This document shows positions 46,801 through 60,900 of a DNA stretch of 64,000 bases, piece by piece. Each line of letters opens with the position of its first letter. The stretch's first letter is position 1. Source of the stretch: Tetrahymena elliotti 4EA (lineage: Eukaryota > Ciliophora > Oligohymenophorea > Hymenostomatida > Tetrahymenidae); contig JH720339.1 in NCBI GenBank assembly GCA_000231825.2, positions 53,890-117,889 of the forward strand, given 5' to 3'. The notes below the pieces were generated by a model. It saw only the letters and a list, made by a program, of their open reading frames with translations, did not search any database and was not told the DNA's origin. The translations under genes and the position numbers were made by a program.

Positions 46801-49800
46801 CACATATTCATCTAATTTAGGAACTATTCCAAACAATATTGTAATTACAAATGATGTTTATCTCTTGACTTAGTTAGTAACAGAAGGTACTAGTAAAGTT
46901 ATTAATTTAGGAAAAGCTTTAGGTGATAGCTTTGATTCTTTATCATTAAATTACATAAAGTATTCAGATGAAGGTGTTGAGGAAATAGAATTTTAATTCA
47001 TTATTGTGAGTCCGATGTCAGCAACTTCTGGATAATTAGAGCCTGTTAATTTAGGATTAACTCTAACAATCACATAAAATGCATTTTAAATGATACCTTC
47101 ATTATAAAAGGTATCGTTAATTATTACAACTATGGAAAAAGGAAATTATAGTTCTATTGGAGTCAATACTTTGTAAATCTACCTTAAAGATTTCATAATT
47201 GTAGATTCTGTTACTTCTCTACAATTAAAAAATATTAATCTATCTCCAATTTCAGATTTGAATCCTTTTTATGGGACAAATATTTTTGGAATTAACCTAA
47301 CTAATACTCTTCTTCCTGTTTCAGTGACATTTGAAAATTGCGTAATTTCAACATAATAAAACCTTCAATCTTAGAAATCCTAATTTATGACTTAAGGTGT
47401 TAGCAGCTACTTTTTATTATCAACTCCAAACTTGAATTAACTAACATTAAGTAACTTTTCTTTAAAGTCATTTTACTATCCAACTGGAATAAATTGGTAT
47501 TATCCTGGAACTTAAAATAATGCTATAGAATTTTTAATAAAGAACTCTAATTTCTTTAAGCTTTCTTTTAGTTATGTAGATGTGTTTGCAGCTAACAATA
47601 CAAGCACTTAATTCACTTTTAAAAATGTTTATTTAAAGAATATAGCTTTAAGCTCAAGTAATTTCATTTCAGAGTCTTCTAATTTAACTTCTTCAAATAT
47701 TATGGTAATAAATAAATAGATTTATTTTTACATTTTTACAAATTAAATATTTTTTAATAAAATAGTTAAACATGTAATCTATGACCTATGAAGACATATA
47801 AATGGTTGATTCTTTTATCATCAATATCATGAATGCCATCAGATTTATAGCCGATACATGGACTATTAAGACTCCATTTACTGTTACATCTTCTACTTAA
47901 ATTACAGCTGCTTTCTAATCAAATCTCATTGTTTTAAGTACATTCAATGTAGTAATTTAATAAGATGCCACTCAAAATCCTCCTGTGAAATACCAACTTA
48001 CACTTAATAAAGCCTCTTTGTTTAGAACTCCACCATATAGTTTAAATGTTTTGTACAAATAGTAAATCAATCACATTTACCAACAAATGATAATAGATGG
48101 GGTAATTAGCTTTAATTTGTTATTTTCTTAAAAAAATTTTTATCTAATAAAAAATACAATTATTTATTTATTTTTCATTAAACAATTAATCTGAAAGATT
48201 AACTATTAATTCTGAAACATTTCTAAACTATCTATCTATTTTAAAAATAGGCATTTTGCAATTTATCTTCCACTACAGACTAAATATAAGTAACAGATTG
48301 TATCTTTAGCTTAGCAGCTCCATACAATAACTATGGCTATCTTTTAAATATTGATTTAAGTTCAATAACAATATAAAATATAAAATCTTCAAACACTCAT
48401 GATAGTAACTTAACTTAGATGGTATCTATTAAGGATGTTGATTCTGTTTCAATTTCAAATTTATCTTTTCTATCAAATTATAACTTTGATGGGATAACAA
48501 TTTATAATCCAAATAACTTAGTAATTAATAACTTTATTTGTGGTGAAAATAGCTAGACAAACTACCAAACTGCATAAAGCTGGATTGATAACTTTACATA
48601 AAATAATTTATAAACATCAAATATTGTTCAAGGATTTTGTATGAACTTATTTTATTGCCAAGAAAATATTCTGCTTAAAAAGCTTTATCTTTAGAATTAT
48701 GTAGGTTAAGATAAATCTCCATTCTATATAAATTGCCCATCAGAAATAAAATTACCTAGTTAATCATACTCTCCAGTTGATATTTAAGATTTCACAATTA
48801 CTAATTCTATAATACTTCTTACCAATCCTAATAATAAAGTTGCCCCTATTCAATTCATAAGTGAGTATTAATTTTATATTACAATATCAAATATTTAAAT
48901 AAATGGATCTTACTTAATCCCATTGACTTCAATAATATCGATGACCTTCCCATCTTCATCTGGTATTTTCCTAAATTCAGTTTCTTCTACAATTTTAGTT
49001 GACCAATCAACATTCTAAGATACAACAAGCTATAAATCATAAAATTCTGTTTATATTTTAAGTCAAACCGTGACTATTAAAAATTCATTATTCTAAAGAG
49101 GTAATATGCCTGATACAGCTCAATCTTCTTTATCTTCAGGTGGTGCTTTATATTTGAGTGCTTCTTAAATCGATATAATTAATTGTAATTTCAGGAATAT
49201 CTAAGGAAATCAAGGTTTTTGTTATTTTATTTGAATTTATTTAAATTAATTTTTTTAAATAATAAATTATTTAGGAGGTGCAATTTACATAGCAGGACTT
49301 TCAACAACAAACGCATATATTCAAAACTCAATATTTACATAAATTCAAACTCCATATTTATCTTCCTCAGATGGTTAGGGAGGTGCCATTTATGTAAATG
49401 CAAGATCAACCTAATTTAATTTAACAGTAGATACCTGTACTTTTTCAGGAGTAATTGCTAGGACTATGGGTGGTATTATATATATGGAATCAGGATCAAG
49501 ATTATCTACTGTTATAATAGCCTCATCTACTTTATCTAACATTTATGCTCCTTAAGGTTCTTTGATTTATTGGATTACAACAAATGCTCAGAGTGATGTA
49601 GTATTGAAAAATAATAATTTTATATGGGATGATTAAGGATATATTGATTAGTAAATTGAAATAATTAACAATTATTACTAAATTTCGAAAGATTTCTTAT
49701 TATCATAAGCATGGTAATAGCATTGCTTTATTTACATGCAAAAGGGTTCTCTTACAATGAATTCAAATCTATTTTTTGGAATAAAATATTAAAGTTTGAT

Positions 49801-52800
49801 GATCTTATCTGAAATAAGTTCATTTATTGATACTTCTTCTTAAATTGATGGCTATGATATGATAACATACCCACTAATCTATTTTGATACTCCCAAATAA
49901 TCTGTTTCATTTACCTCAACAAGTATAACTAGAGTGTAGCAATGCTCATCAGATTAGTGCAATGAAACAAAAATTCCTTTTATTAAAGAAATTTAAAATA
50001 CTGCTTCAGCTTTAATATTAACTCAAAATTGTTAAGGAGATGTTTCTTTTAATAATATTATCTTTTCAAATAACATCCTGTAAACTAATTCTGGATTGTT
50101 GAATGTCATTATTCAAACAACCAAAGCTACTTTAACAGTAAATGGAGGAACATTTGTTAACAATAATAGTAAATTAGGTGTTTTCAATATACAAAAATCA
50201 ATTTCTACATCCTCTTCTAGAAGAATTCTCTCAGGCTTATTAGATCCAACAGTTTAATTTATAGGAGCAGTTTTTAGTAATAATCAAGGAATAAACGGAA
50301 CAGCAATTTATATCCTTAATTCTGATTTAAAAATATAATCTTGCACTTTTAATGATAATATCGCTTAAAATTATGGAGGTGCTATCTATTTTGAAGGAGA
50401 CATTACAGATAAAAATGCTTAGTTAATGTTTTTTGGAGTTACTTTTATAAAGAATTTAGCTAGAGTCGGAGGTATTTTTTTTTTAATCAACTTAATCAAA
50501 ACATATTTAAAAAATAGGAGCATATTATATGTAAGGAGTACCAATTTATGAAGACTCAAACTCAATTACTGTTATGAATAATAATTAAGCATTAATTTAT
50601 GGAAATGATAATGCAGATTACCCAAGATCTCTTTAATTAATTTATAATGGTTATATATTGAAATACACTAATAGCAAATAGACACCAATAATCAATATAG
50701 AAAATTATGGTAGTGGGTAAAATCCTGGTAGTATGGTCATCTAACTTCTTGGAAGTGATGGTAAAATATTTTATGCAGAGAATACTTACTGTACTGTAGC
50801 ATTAAACTATGTTGGTTCTGTTTAACCTTCTACCGCCTAGCTGATAGGAACAACAAGGGTAGGCTTTAGTGATATAGTGAAGGGGTTTAATATTACTGGA
50901 ATTAATTTTGTTTTGAAGCCTCCTGATACTTTAAAACTCTTAATCACCTGTGATGCAATAAAAAATCCATCAACTAGTTCTAGCTCAAGCTCTTATGATA
51001 CATCGTACTCTTTTCCATTAACAATGACTATGAGAGATTGTAATTATAATAATAGAATTATAAAAAATTAAGAATATTTGTTTATTAAAAGGTACTCTTG
51101 GAGAGATATATTAACCTTCTAGTGGTTAATGCTATGCTTGTCCAGCAGGAAAATACTCTCTAGTTTATGGATCAGAAGCATGTCTAACTTGCCCAAAAGT
51201 AGGTGTCGATAAATGTGAAGGTTATAATAATATGTTAATTTCTGCAGGTTATTGGAGAAAAAATACAAGTAGTGATATAATAATTGAATGCTCTAATTTA
51301 AAAGGTAATTGCTTAGGAGGAAGTACAAATTAGACATGCTATGAAGGGCATATCGGTATAGTTTATTTTTTAAAACATCATTTTAATTAATTTAAAAAAT
51401 AAAATATAATTGCAATTTAATAATCCCATTACATCTTTAAAATTGAAAATTTAGTTCGAATAGTTTTTTTAATTTCTTTTTTTTTATTTAGAATGATAAA
51501 TATTTAAAAATCTTCAATTTAATAATTTTTTCTTAAAATTACATAAAATATTTAGGAGCTTTATGTGAAGAGTGTGATATTGATGGTGCTGTATGGGGAT
51601 AGAGATGGTCTTAATCATCTGAATATACTTGTGGTCTATGCACAGAAATATCAGGAAATGTTTTGAAGATTGTTGGCATTTCTTTGTGGACTTTATTCAG
51701 CATTTATCTTTCCGTTTCTTCATCAAAAGAATTAGTTAAGCACAATATAATGCGTAACATTTTTATTTTACTTGGTGCTATTTCTGCTGGTAAATCAACT
51801 GAAAAATCTAATTAAACAAGTGTTTTGATAAAAATTCTGACAAGCTATTTCTAGGTAATTAGATTATTGAATTTAAAGATTTTTAATTTTCATAACAATT
51901 TAAATAGATCATTTCAGTACTGTTTACTTTTAATTTGAGTACACCTGCTATTTTTTCTAATGTAACTAACACAGTTGGAAATCCTTCAAAGTAAATGGGT
52001 ATGTCTATGAATTGCTTTTTAATCACTTTTTCAGGAAATGTACCTATAACATATTTCTCATTGATTTGGATGCTCGTTAATCCTCTTTTATACATTGGAC
52101 TCATCATTTTAATCTTTTTAATTTACACTACAATATTGTTTTTCAAAAAGAAAATAGAGTAAGCTAAAAAGAGTCTTAGCTATATATGGTGCACTGGCAT
52201 ATTTTTATTCATTACCTTCTAACCTTCTATAGTATCTGCATATATTTCAACAGCTTCATGTAGGACTATAGGAGATACTGATTATGTAAAAGCTAACGTC
52301 TCTCTTGAATGTTATAGTAGATAGCATGTTACTTACTTATTATAGCTTATTTTACCTGTTTTAGCTCTCTGGGTCTTTATAATTCCATCACTTTTCTTTC
52401 TTAAATTATATAAAAATCGATAATCAGTAAAATTTAATAGATTTTAATTTCAATTTCAAGATATTTTTATCAAAAAATTATAAAATTTATTCTTATATTA
52501 TAGATTTATTTCAAATCAAGCTTGAAGTATGCATTTGGTTATCTTTACTAAGAGTATAATCCAAGAGCTTATTTATGGGAATTCGTGAAAATGTTTGAGA
52601 AGATCATGATAATTATTTTTATAAATATTTACGATAGTGATGTCAAAGTTAAAGGAGTTTTATCTTTTATGTGTATAATTATTTACTTGATTCTGAGCTA
52701 CACTTTCAAACCATATCATGATATTGTCTTGAATCGTTTAGATTAACTAGCCAATGAAGTTTGCTCTATTAGTATTATCATAGGTGTCTTTATTTATAAT

Positions 52801-53608
52801 AACAATTATACCTATCTTGTGTACTTAGGATACATTTTACTTGTAGGTTTTAATGTTTATTTTTTGATAATTATTTTTAGAAACCTTTTCAAAGGATTCT
52901 CATAAATAATTGACAAAAAATTTTATGAAAACTTTGACAAAATAATAAAAAAACTAGCTAAATTCCCAAAAATTTAAGGATTTTTATAGAAAAAAGTAAG
53001 ATAAATATTAAGTTTAAAATTTAATAAAAAGTTTTATTTAAAAATAGATTAAAAAATATGTTAGTCCTTAGAGAGTTTAAGCCCTGTGGAAAATAGTTAA
53101 CAAAAGATTTAAGGTTTGGGTTAAAGAAAGAGAAAGTAACTTAAATGCTTAGTTTATTGACAATCATCATGCCTATGTGAAAGGAATTCCAGAATAAAAT
53201 CTATTAATCATTTAAGGATTAGAGTAAAATAAAATTAAAATAAAAAAAATTTTATATTTAAATATAATTATATTAAATAGTTAACAATCTATCATATCTA
53301 CCTCTCAAAAACCTTAATAAAAATATGAATCTCCAACTCCTCTCCTTGCAGATTCAATAAGTATTTAAATTAATTATTCAATCCCAATTTTACTAAAATT
53401 TAAATAAATAGGAGGAGGATAAAAAGTAATGAGCCCAATGTAAGTAATTATTAAATAAACTAAATAAAAAGAAAGAAAGGACAGTATCTTTGATAGAGTT
53501 TATGATGCAGATGATTACAATTTGGTAAATGAACCCAAATAACCAACATCTCATTAATCAAATTAAGAAGATTAAAATGTTGAAAATTTTATTCAAAATT
53601 AAAATTGA
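43817..53608 (+). CDS. Giant beta-helix/Cys-rich polytopic surface protein, copy A (~2,738 aa)
   Basis: Twenty-two exons in phase: 43817..43896, 44002..44172, 44225..44293, 44354..44662, 44801..45037, 45151..45773, 45822..46046, 46089..46181, 46238..46407, 46459..46679, 46732..47704, 47766..48101, 48251..49214, 49275..50471, 50518..51039, 51092..51355, 51556..51854, 51908..52426, 52504..52995, 53048..53223, 53281..53360, 53412..53608. A signal peptide (MIGILNFILLIITYI) is followed by ~700 residues of C-x2-C repeats, a beta-rich region (~730-1490) and beta-helix-like repeats with GGA(I/L)Y rungs (~1480-1890). Then come a Cys module (CPAGKYS, GYWRKN, CLGG, CEECD; ~2065-2180) and about nine membrane segments (~2190-2560), ending in a charged cytoplasmic tail. 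Large ciliate proteins of this plan exist; function is unknown, receptor or coat roles are guesses. The last two exons are less certain. Confidence 0.82.
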
Positions 53609-54980
53609 ATTTTTGGTCTTAATAAGTTTAAAATAAAAAATTATTTTTAAATGTTGTTGAAAATTGATTTGTCTTAAATATATTTAACTCAATCTCATTA
53701 ATTTTCGATTTTAAATTTCACTTATTTTTTCAATGAGCTTTTTATAAATTTTTAATAAAAATTACTTTTGTACTGAATTAAGGCTTTAAAAAAAATAATA
53801 AATTATTTATATTTTCTAAAAAAATATTCTTGTAAAATATAGACTGGCTTTAGAATAAATTAAATCTTAAATCCAAAAAAAAATAAATCAGAAAGAAAAC
53901 CACTCTAAACACTCAAATGAAAAATTTCATTTGTAAAAAAACTCATTTTTTTCAAAATAAATTTATTGGTTCATCAAAATCCTCAATCAAGAGACTCAAT
54001 AAATTAATGTTTTAATAAAAATAATTAATTAAAAAAAATGGAGTTATAATTTCAAAAAAGTCTAAATAAAGTTGGTTGTTCTTTAAAAAGTTTTTAAATT
54101 ATTTTTTAAACTTCTTTGTTTCCATTTCTAAAAAAATTCAACTTAAGAATATGAAATTAAAAGTTTTAATTATCTAGTCCATGCACTTAAAATACTAGAT
54201 AAGATGATAAAAGTAAGTAAATAAAAATACAGATTGACATTTTAGATATTGAAGAACATATAATTTAGAGAATTTATAGTTGTAAGATTTTATTGAAATT
54301 AAAAAACTCTAAGTTATTAATTCTGCTTTATTATACTGTAAAAAAATTTAATAAGTAACTTATCTTATCAATATCTAGAATAAATTTAAAAATTTAAACG
54401 TGCAATATTTTAAGTAGAATATCTAAAGTTAAACTACATTTTTAAAACGATTTTTTATTATTAATAATTTAATTAAATTTTTTGAATAATTTTTGTAAAT
54501 AAAATTAAGATTTATATCAATATGTCTTTTTTAATTTTAATTTTAATAGTTTAATGGTAATAAATAATACACTGTAGTAAAATATATGTTTAATTAAAAA
54601 TGAAATTTTTATTTGAAAATATAATATTTTTAATTTTAATAATATTTCATATTTTGACAAAAATTTGGATTATTATTTTTTAGAATGAAAAAACTCACAA
54701 ATTTTAAAAGACTTTTCAATTATCTACAGTTTTTATATCGCTATATACTTTAAATAAATTTGATGACTTGATTTTTGTGAATTGTCATCAATTATAAATC
54801 AAGTTACTTAGGTTTGTTTATGTATACTTTTTGTTTTTAAAAGGGCTAGCGATTTTTAAGCTAGCAATTAATTTTTAACTTAATAAGTTAATTAGTAGAA
54901 GTTTTTAAGAAAACGATTTAAAAAGTAATTGTGTATTTAATATTTACTAAAAAAAAAACTAAAATTAGGATAGTTCATTT
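53609..54980. other. Spacer between tandem paralogues
   Basis: About 1.37 kb, A/T-rich, holding the 3' flank of copy A and the promoter of copy B. I saw no duplicated non-coding block that would mark the duplication breakpoint, but base-level alignment by eye is unreliable here. Confidence 0.5.
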
Positions 54981-57900
54981 ATGTTGAAGGTTTAATTACT
55001 AGTAAATCTACTGTTTTTGAGAGTTATTCACTCTGCTTCTGTTTCATTTAATGAGTATTTAAATATTCTTTACATTTTAAGCTTTTGTTATTAATATACC
55101 CATCTTTTCTATAATTTTAAATGATCATTAAATAATAACTCTCTAAAAAGCATATAAACTTTTGATTTGACCTGTAATATAGAAGGAAGTGATTGCTCAG
55201 TATGTGCAGATGATGGTTCTTGTACTCATTGCTAACTGGGTTATTTCTTATATTAAGCACCTGTTACATTTGACCCTAAATCTGGAGGTTTATCAAGCAA
55301 TAAAAATTATTGCATAAAATGGTAAATTTGATACTTAGATTTTAAGAAAATTGTAGATATTATTTGAACTAAAAAAAGTCCTGGCTATCAGATGCCTTTG
55401 CAAAATTTTATATAATGTGGCGATTGCCTTGATAACCCAAATACATGGTAAAAAATGAATATTAGAAAAAAAACTAACATATCTTAATCTTTTAATAAAG
55501 GTTTTTGAATAGAAAATGTTCTTACTCATATGCTATGAAAGATAGTTCAAAAACTTATTATAACATTTATTCTAAGTAGATTTAAGATGAAGTATAACTT
55601 TATTTTATCATTCGCGAAGGAAGATCATATTAAGTTTAGGAATGCATTGGATGTGAATAATTTTGTGGAAATTAGTAATCACTGAATGGGTGTAATAAAT
55701 CTACTATCCCTAGTCAAGAAACTCTTCAAACAGCTTTTACATGCTAATAGGGTTATTATTTCTAGAATAATGAATGTAAACTATGTTCACCAGATTTATC
55801 TTGTAGCAAGTAACTATTTATTTTTGAAAAAAAATATTTTATTGAGAAATTTATAATTTTTAAAGTTCTTAATTTATAATTAAATAAATAGATGTTAAAA
55901 TGATAATAAATGCACTTAATGTACTCCAGGATATGCCTTAAATAAAAATTTTTCTTGTGATAAATGTAATTAAGATGCTCCTTTAGGAATACCTAATTGT
56001 GCAACTTGTTTTTACAGTGACTCAGATGGGAATGATTACTCAAATAATCCTGCTTAATTTGCTTTGAATCCAAATGCTGTATTGGCTTTGAGATGTAATG
56101 AATGCAAAGTATATAAGCAGCAAATGTAAATTTTAAAAATATTAAAATTAATAAATTTCTTTCTTACTTTCATTAAATTCAAAAAGTTATTTTAATAATT
56201 TTTTCTTCTTCTTTATTTGATCAATTGAAGTTAAGTCTTTAATTTGCTATTTTTATTTCCTCATCCATCTCCTTTTGAAAAAAATAATTTCTGTCAAAAG
56301 TTTTTTCCATAAAGAAATGACAATTTCTATTAGAAGAATAACAAATACAAATTAAATGAAATTAACAGCTTAAAGACAAATTTATTGATTATTTTATCAA
56401 AATTTATTGCTTTCTATTTAAATTAGCCTTGGTGGAAAAACAAAAACTATTCCTAATATTTCAGAAATGGCTATTCCATCTCTTGATATGACTTAATGTT
56501 TTCAGTGCTCAGTTTTAATAGCAAATTGCATAAAATGTGATTATGCTTAAAATTAATCACAGTATATACATAGTGAATAACCTTAAGTTATATCAGTTTC
56601 TTAGCAAAGCAATTTTTCTTTAAGATGTAGGAGGTGCGTTGATGGTTATTATGTAAACCCATCATTTACATGTTCTGCTTATGATGCAGTTGCTCATGTT
56701 AACTGTATGGTACCTGTTTAAGGTGATTATACTAGTTCTAATTAATCCATCAAATATCCAACTTTAAATCTTTAAATATCTGGTGGCTAAGTTCTTTTCA
56801 TAGATTAGCCTATTTTAAAAACGCCTTATCCTGCAAATTACATAAAATATTGTGCAATATGTAATCCTGGATTTAAAGCAAGCACTTAGAAGCCTTATGT
56901 TTGCAGCGTAGCTACTGTTGCTAATGATAATTGCTAAAATTATTCTAACTTGGTTTGTATAGCATGTCGTATAGGTTTTTTTCTTAATGCACAAAAATTA
57001 TGTGTTGCTATCAACCCTTTATCCCCACCAGGTAAATACAATATTTAATATAAAAATATTAAATTTTTTTTATCAAAACAGCGTAAAATTTTTCAAATAT
57101 TAACAATTGCGGTTCATTTTATTATGATGGGAGTTAGTATAATTGTTTGACTTGTTTAGCAGGAAGTACAGGATAATATCCAGACTATCAGCAAAGGTCA
57201 TGCTAAAATTGTGATGAAAATTGCTCTTTATGCACAGAATTTAACACAAGATTCTTTTTTGATGATGTTAAAATGTTACTTTTTCCATCAATAAGTGAAG
57301 GTAATAAAATCTTTTTGTGAAAATAGTTCAAATTCAAAAACTTTTGATAATAATAAAAATGCAAAAATTAATAATATTTAAATAGATTAATAACAGTTCT
57401 ATAAGTAGACCTTTAAGCTGCAACCTACATTATGGTGTAAAACTTGTGGAGGGAGTGGAAAAATAAACCCTTTGACAGGTAATTGGGTCTTAAAAAAAAA
57501 TAAATTATGATTTTAAATTTTGTAAACAATAGGTAAATGCAATTCTTGCAATTAAAAAACTTGCTAGATATCTCCTACGACTTGCTTATTAGATTAATAT
57601 GGAGCATTCTGCTTATAGAGCAAATTAACAGAATCCAAAAATTATAGAGGAAATATTCGTAGTGCATCTTAAACTGCTGATCGCACAGGAACTGTTTATG
57701 TAAATATTATTTCTTTATATTTTACAGTTTTAATAAATTTATTTTAAAAAGTGTTCAGATTATTAAAACAGTTGCCTTTCTCTAAGTAGCTAAGATAAAA
57801 TAATTATTAATCCTTTTTTATCCTAAAATGGTAAGTATATAGATGCAGTACTATGGACTATGGCAAACTAATGCTAGGATATAATTAATGTAGTTTTTAA

Positions 57901-60900
57901 TTCCTAACTATAAAAGTGTTTAGTATGTAATTCAGCTGGGGTTGTGTGCAGAAAAAAGTAAAACTTTAATTAAATAAATCAATATTAAATATAAATATAT
58001 TTTAATTTTTTCAAGGGTTGTAATTTAAACCTTTTTTGATACTGTTGCTTCTAGCTCTACTCTTAGTGATAATATTTTATGGAGCTAATATTCCTCAAAT
58101 TTAGGTACTCTACCTAATAATATTGTATTCAATAATAATGTCTACTTACTGAGCTAGATAAAAACTGAAGGAACTAGTAAAATTATTAACTTAGGAAGTG
58201 TTTTAAGTGGTATGTTTGATGGAGTTTCATTAAATTATCTAAAGTATGCAGATGAAGGGGTTGATGAAATAGAATTTTAGCTCGTTATTGTTAGTACAAA
58301 GTAATAAACAGAAAATATGTTAAACCCAGTTAGCTTGTAATTTAAACTGACAATAACTTAAAATGCCTTTTAAATGATCCCTTCTCTCAAAAAAGTGTCA
58401 TTAACTCTTTCTACAATGTAATAAGGATCTTATGGTTCAATAAATAAATATACTTTGCCTTTGTATCTTACAAATTTTATTTAGTTTGATTCTTTTTCAA
58501 GTGTAACTATTAATTCAATCAACCTATTTCCAATGTCTGATTTGAATCAGTTTTCAAGTGTAAATATCTTCGGAATTTCTCTATCAAATACATTAATACC
58601 AGTAACTTTAATACTAAACAATTTCTAAGTATCAACTTCATAGACTACTTAATAGCAAAAAATTGACTTTGCTGATTCAGGTATCAGTGGTTACTTTTTA
58701 CTATCAGTCCCTAATTTATAGGAATTATAGTTAGTTGATTTTACTCTTAGCTAGTTTTATTACCCAACAGGTATTAATTGGTATTACCCAGGGACATAGA
58801 ATAATGCCATTAATTTTAATTTCTAAAATTCAAACTTTTTTGACTTATCTTTTAGTAATGTTGATATTTTTTCGGCAAATAATACAAATACCCAATTCAA
58901 TTTTAACTAGATATAGCTCAAAAAAATAAACCTTTTTCAGAGCAATTTTATATCTGAATCACCTAATTTAACTTCATCAAATATTATGGTAAAATAAATT
59001 AATTAAATCTTAAAGTAAAAATATTATTTAATATTAGCTTAGTTTACAAAAAGTTACATTTGAGAATGTTTATTTAATAGATTCTTTTTTAATAAATATC
59101 CTCAACGCTATCCGATTTTAAGCTTAAGACTGGGTTATAAAAACTCCTTTCTAGATTTAATCTTTAACTTAGATTACAGCAGCATTTTAAACTAATTTAA
59201 TAAATTTAAATAATTTTGAAGTTTTAGCTGTTACAGATAACACTTAGAACCCTTCCTAAAATTTCAAGCTAGTGATTGATAAAGCTTCATTATTCAAGAC
59301 ACCACCTTACAGCTTGAATGTTTTATTTAATCAATAAATAAATCACTTATACTCTAATATAATTGTTGATGGAGTAAGTTTTTGTTTAATTTTGTGATTT
59401 AAATATCTAAAAATAAAATAAATTCAAAATATTAATTTTTAAAAATAGGCTTTCTGCAATTTATCATCCACAAAAGATTAAATTTAAGTAACAGATTGTA
59501 TATTTAGCTTATCAGCACCTTACAATAATTATGGATATCTTCTAAATGTGGTTTTTGAAACAATAAAAATTCAAAACATCTAATCTTCTAATATTTTTGG
59601 AGATAATTTAACTTAATTAATATCTATTAAGCAAGTTAACTCAGTTTCTCTAAGTAACTTAAAGCTTTTTTCTAACTACAACTTTGATGGTATTACAATT
59701 TATAATCCTTCTAACCTTGTAATTAACAATTTTATTTGTGGAGAAGTAGCAGATAGTAATTTTTAGACAGCCTTAAGTTGGATAGATACTTTTTCTTTGG
59801 ATGATTTATATTCTAATAAAATTATCCAAGGATTTTGCATGAATCTTTCTTACTGCCAAGAAAAAATAAACCTTAACAAATTATTTCTTCAAAATTATAT
59901 TGGCTTAGATAAATCCCCATTTTACATAAACTGCCCTCCAGAAATTAAGCTAAAAAGTCAAAGCTATTCCCCAGTAAATATAGAAGATTTTACTATTAAA
60001 AACTCAATAATTCTGCTTACTAATACTGACAATCAAGTAGCTCCTATTCAGTTTATTAGTGGCTTTGAATTCTAAATACAAATAACAAATATTTAGATTA
60101 ATGGATCTTATCTAATTCCTTTAAGTTAAATAATTACAATGACTTTTCCATCTGCATCAGGTATATACTTGGATTCGATTTCATCGACTATTCTAATAGA
60201 TAAATCCAAATTCGAATAAACAGTAAGCTTTAAAACACAAAATTCAGTTTATGTTTAATGTAGAAGTGTAACAATTTAAAATTCTCTTTTCTAAAGCTTA
60301 AATTAAATTTCTAATTCTAAATAATTTTCTGTTTCTTCTGGAGGGGCTTTATATTTGAGTGTATCTTAAGCTAATATTAAAAATTGTAATTTCAAATAAA
60401 TCTATGCAAATCAAGGTAATATTTTTTGAATCCTAGTGAAACTAATTTTTATTTATTTATTTGTAAAATATAAAGGTGGAGCTATTTACTTAAATGGCTT
60501 ATAGTAAACTGATGTCAAAATATATTAATCCTAGTTCTTATCAGTATAAACACCTAATTTATCCTAATCAGAAGGCTAAGGAGGAGCTATTTACATAGAT
60601 GCAAGATCTTCACAGTTCAGTTTACTAATTGATTCTTGCACGTTTAATGGCATATTTGCTAGAACTATGGGTGGAATTATTTATATTGAATCAAGTTCAA
60701 GGCTTTCTAGTGTTACTATATCTTCTTCAATTTTATTTAATATGTATGCCCCATAAGGATCTTTACTGTTTTGGTCAACTACTAACTCAGTTAATACTGT
60801 GCTTTTAGAAAATAATTAATTTATTTGGGACGATTAAGGATTAATAGATAATCAAATATCCACAATTTATACTAACTATCAATTACAAAAAGATTCACTT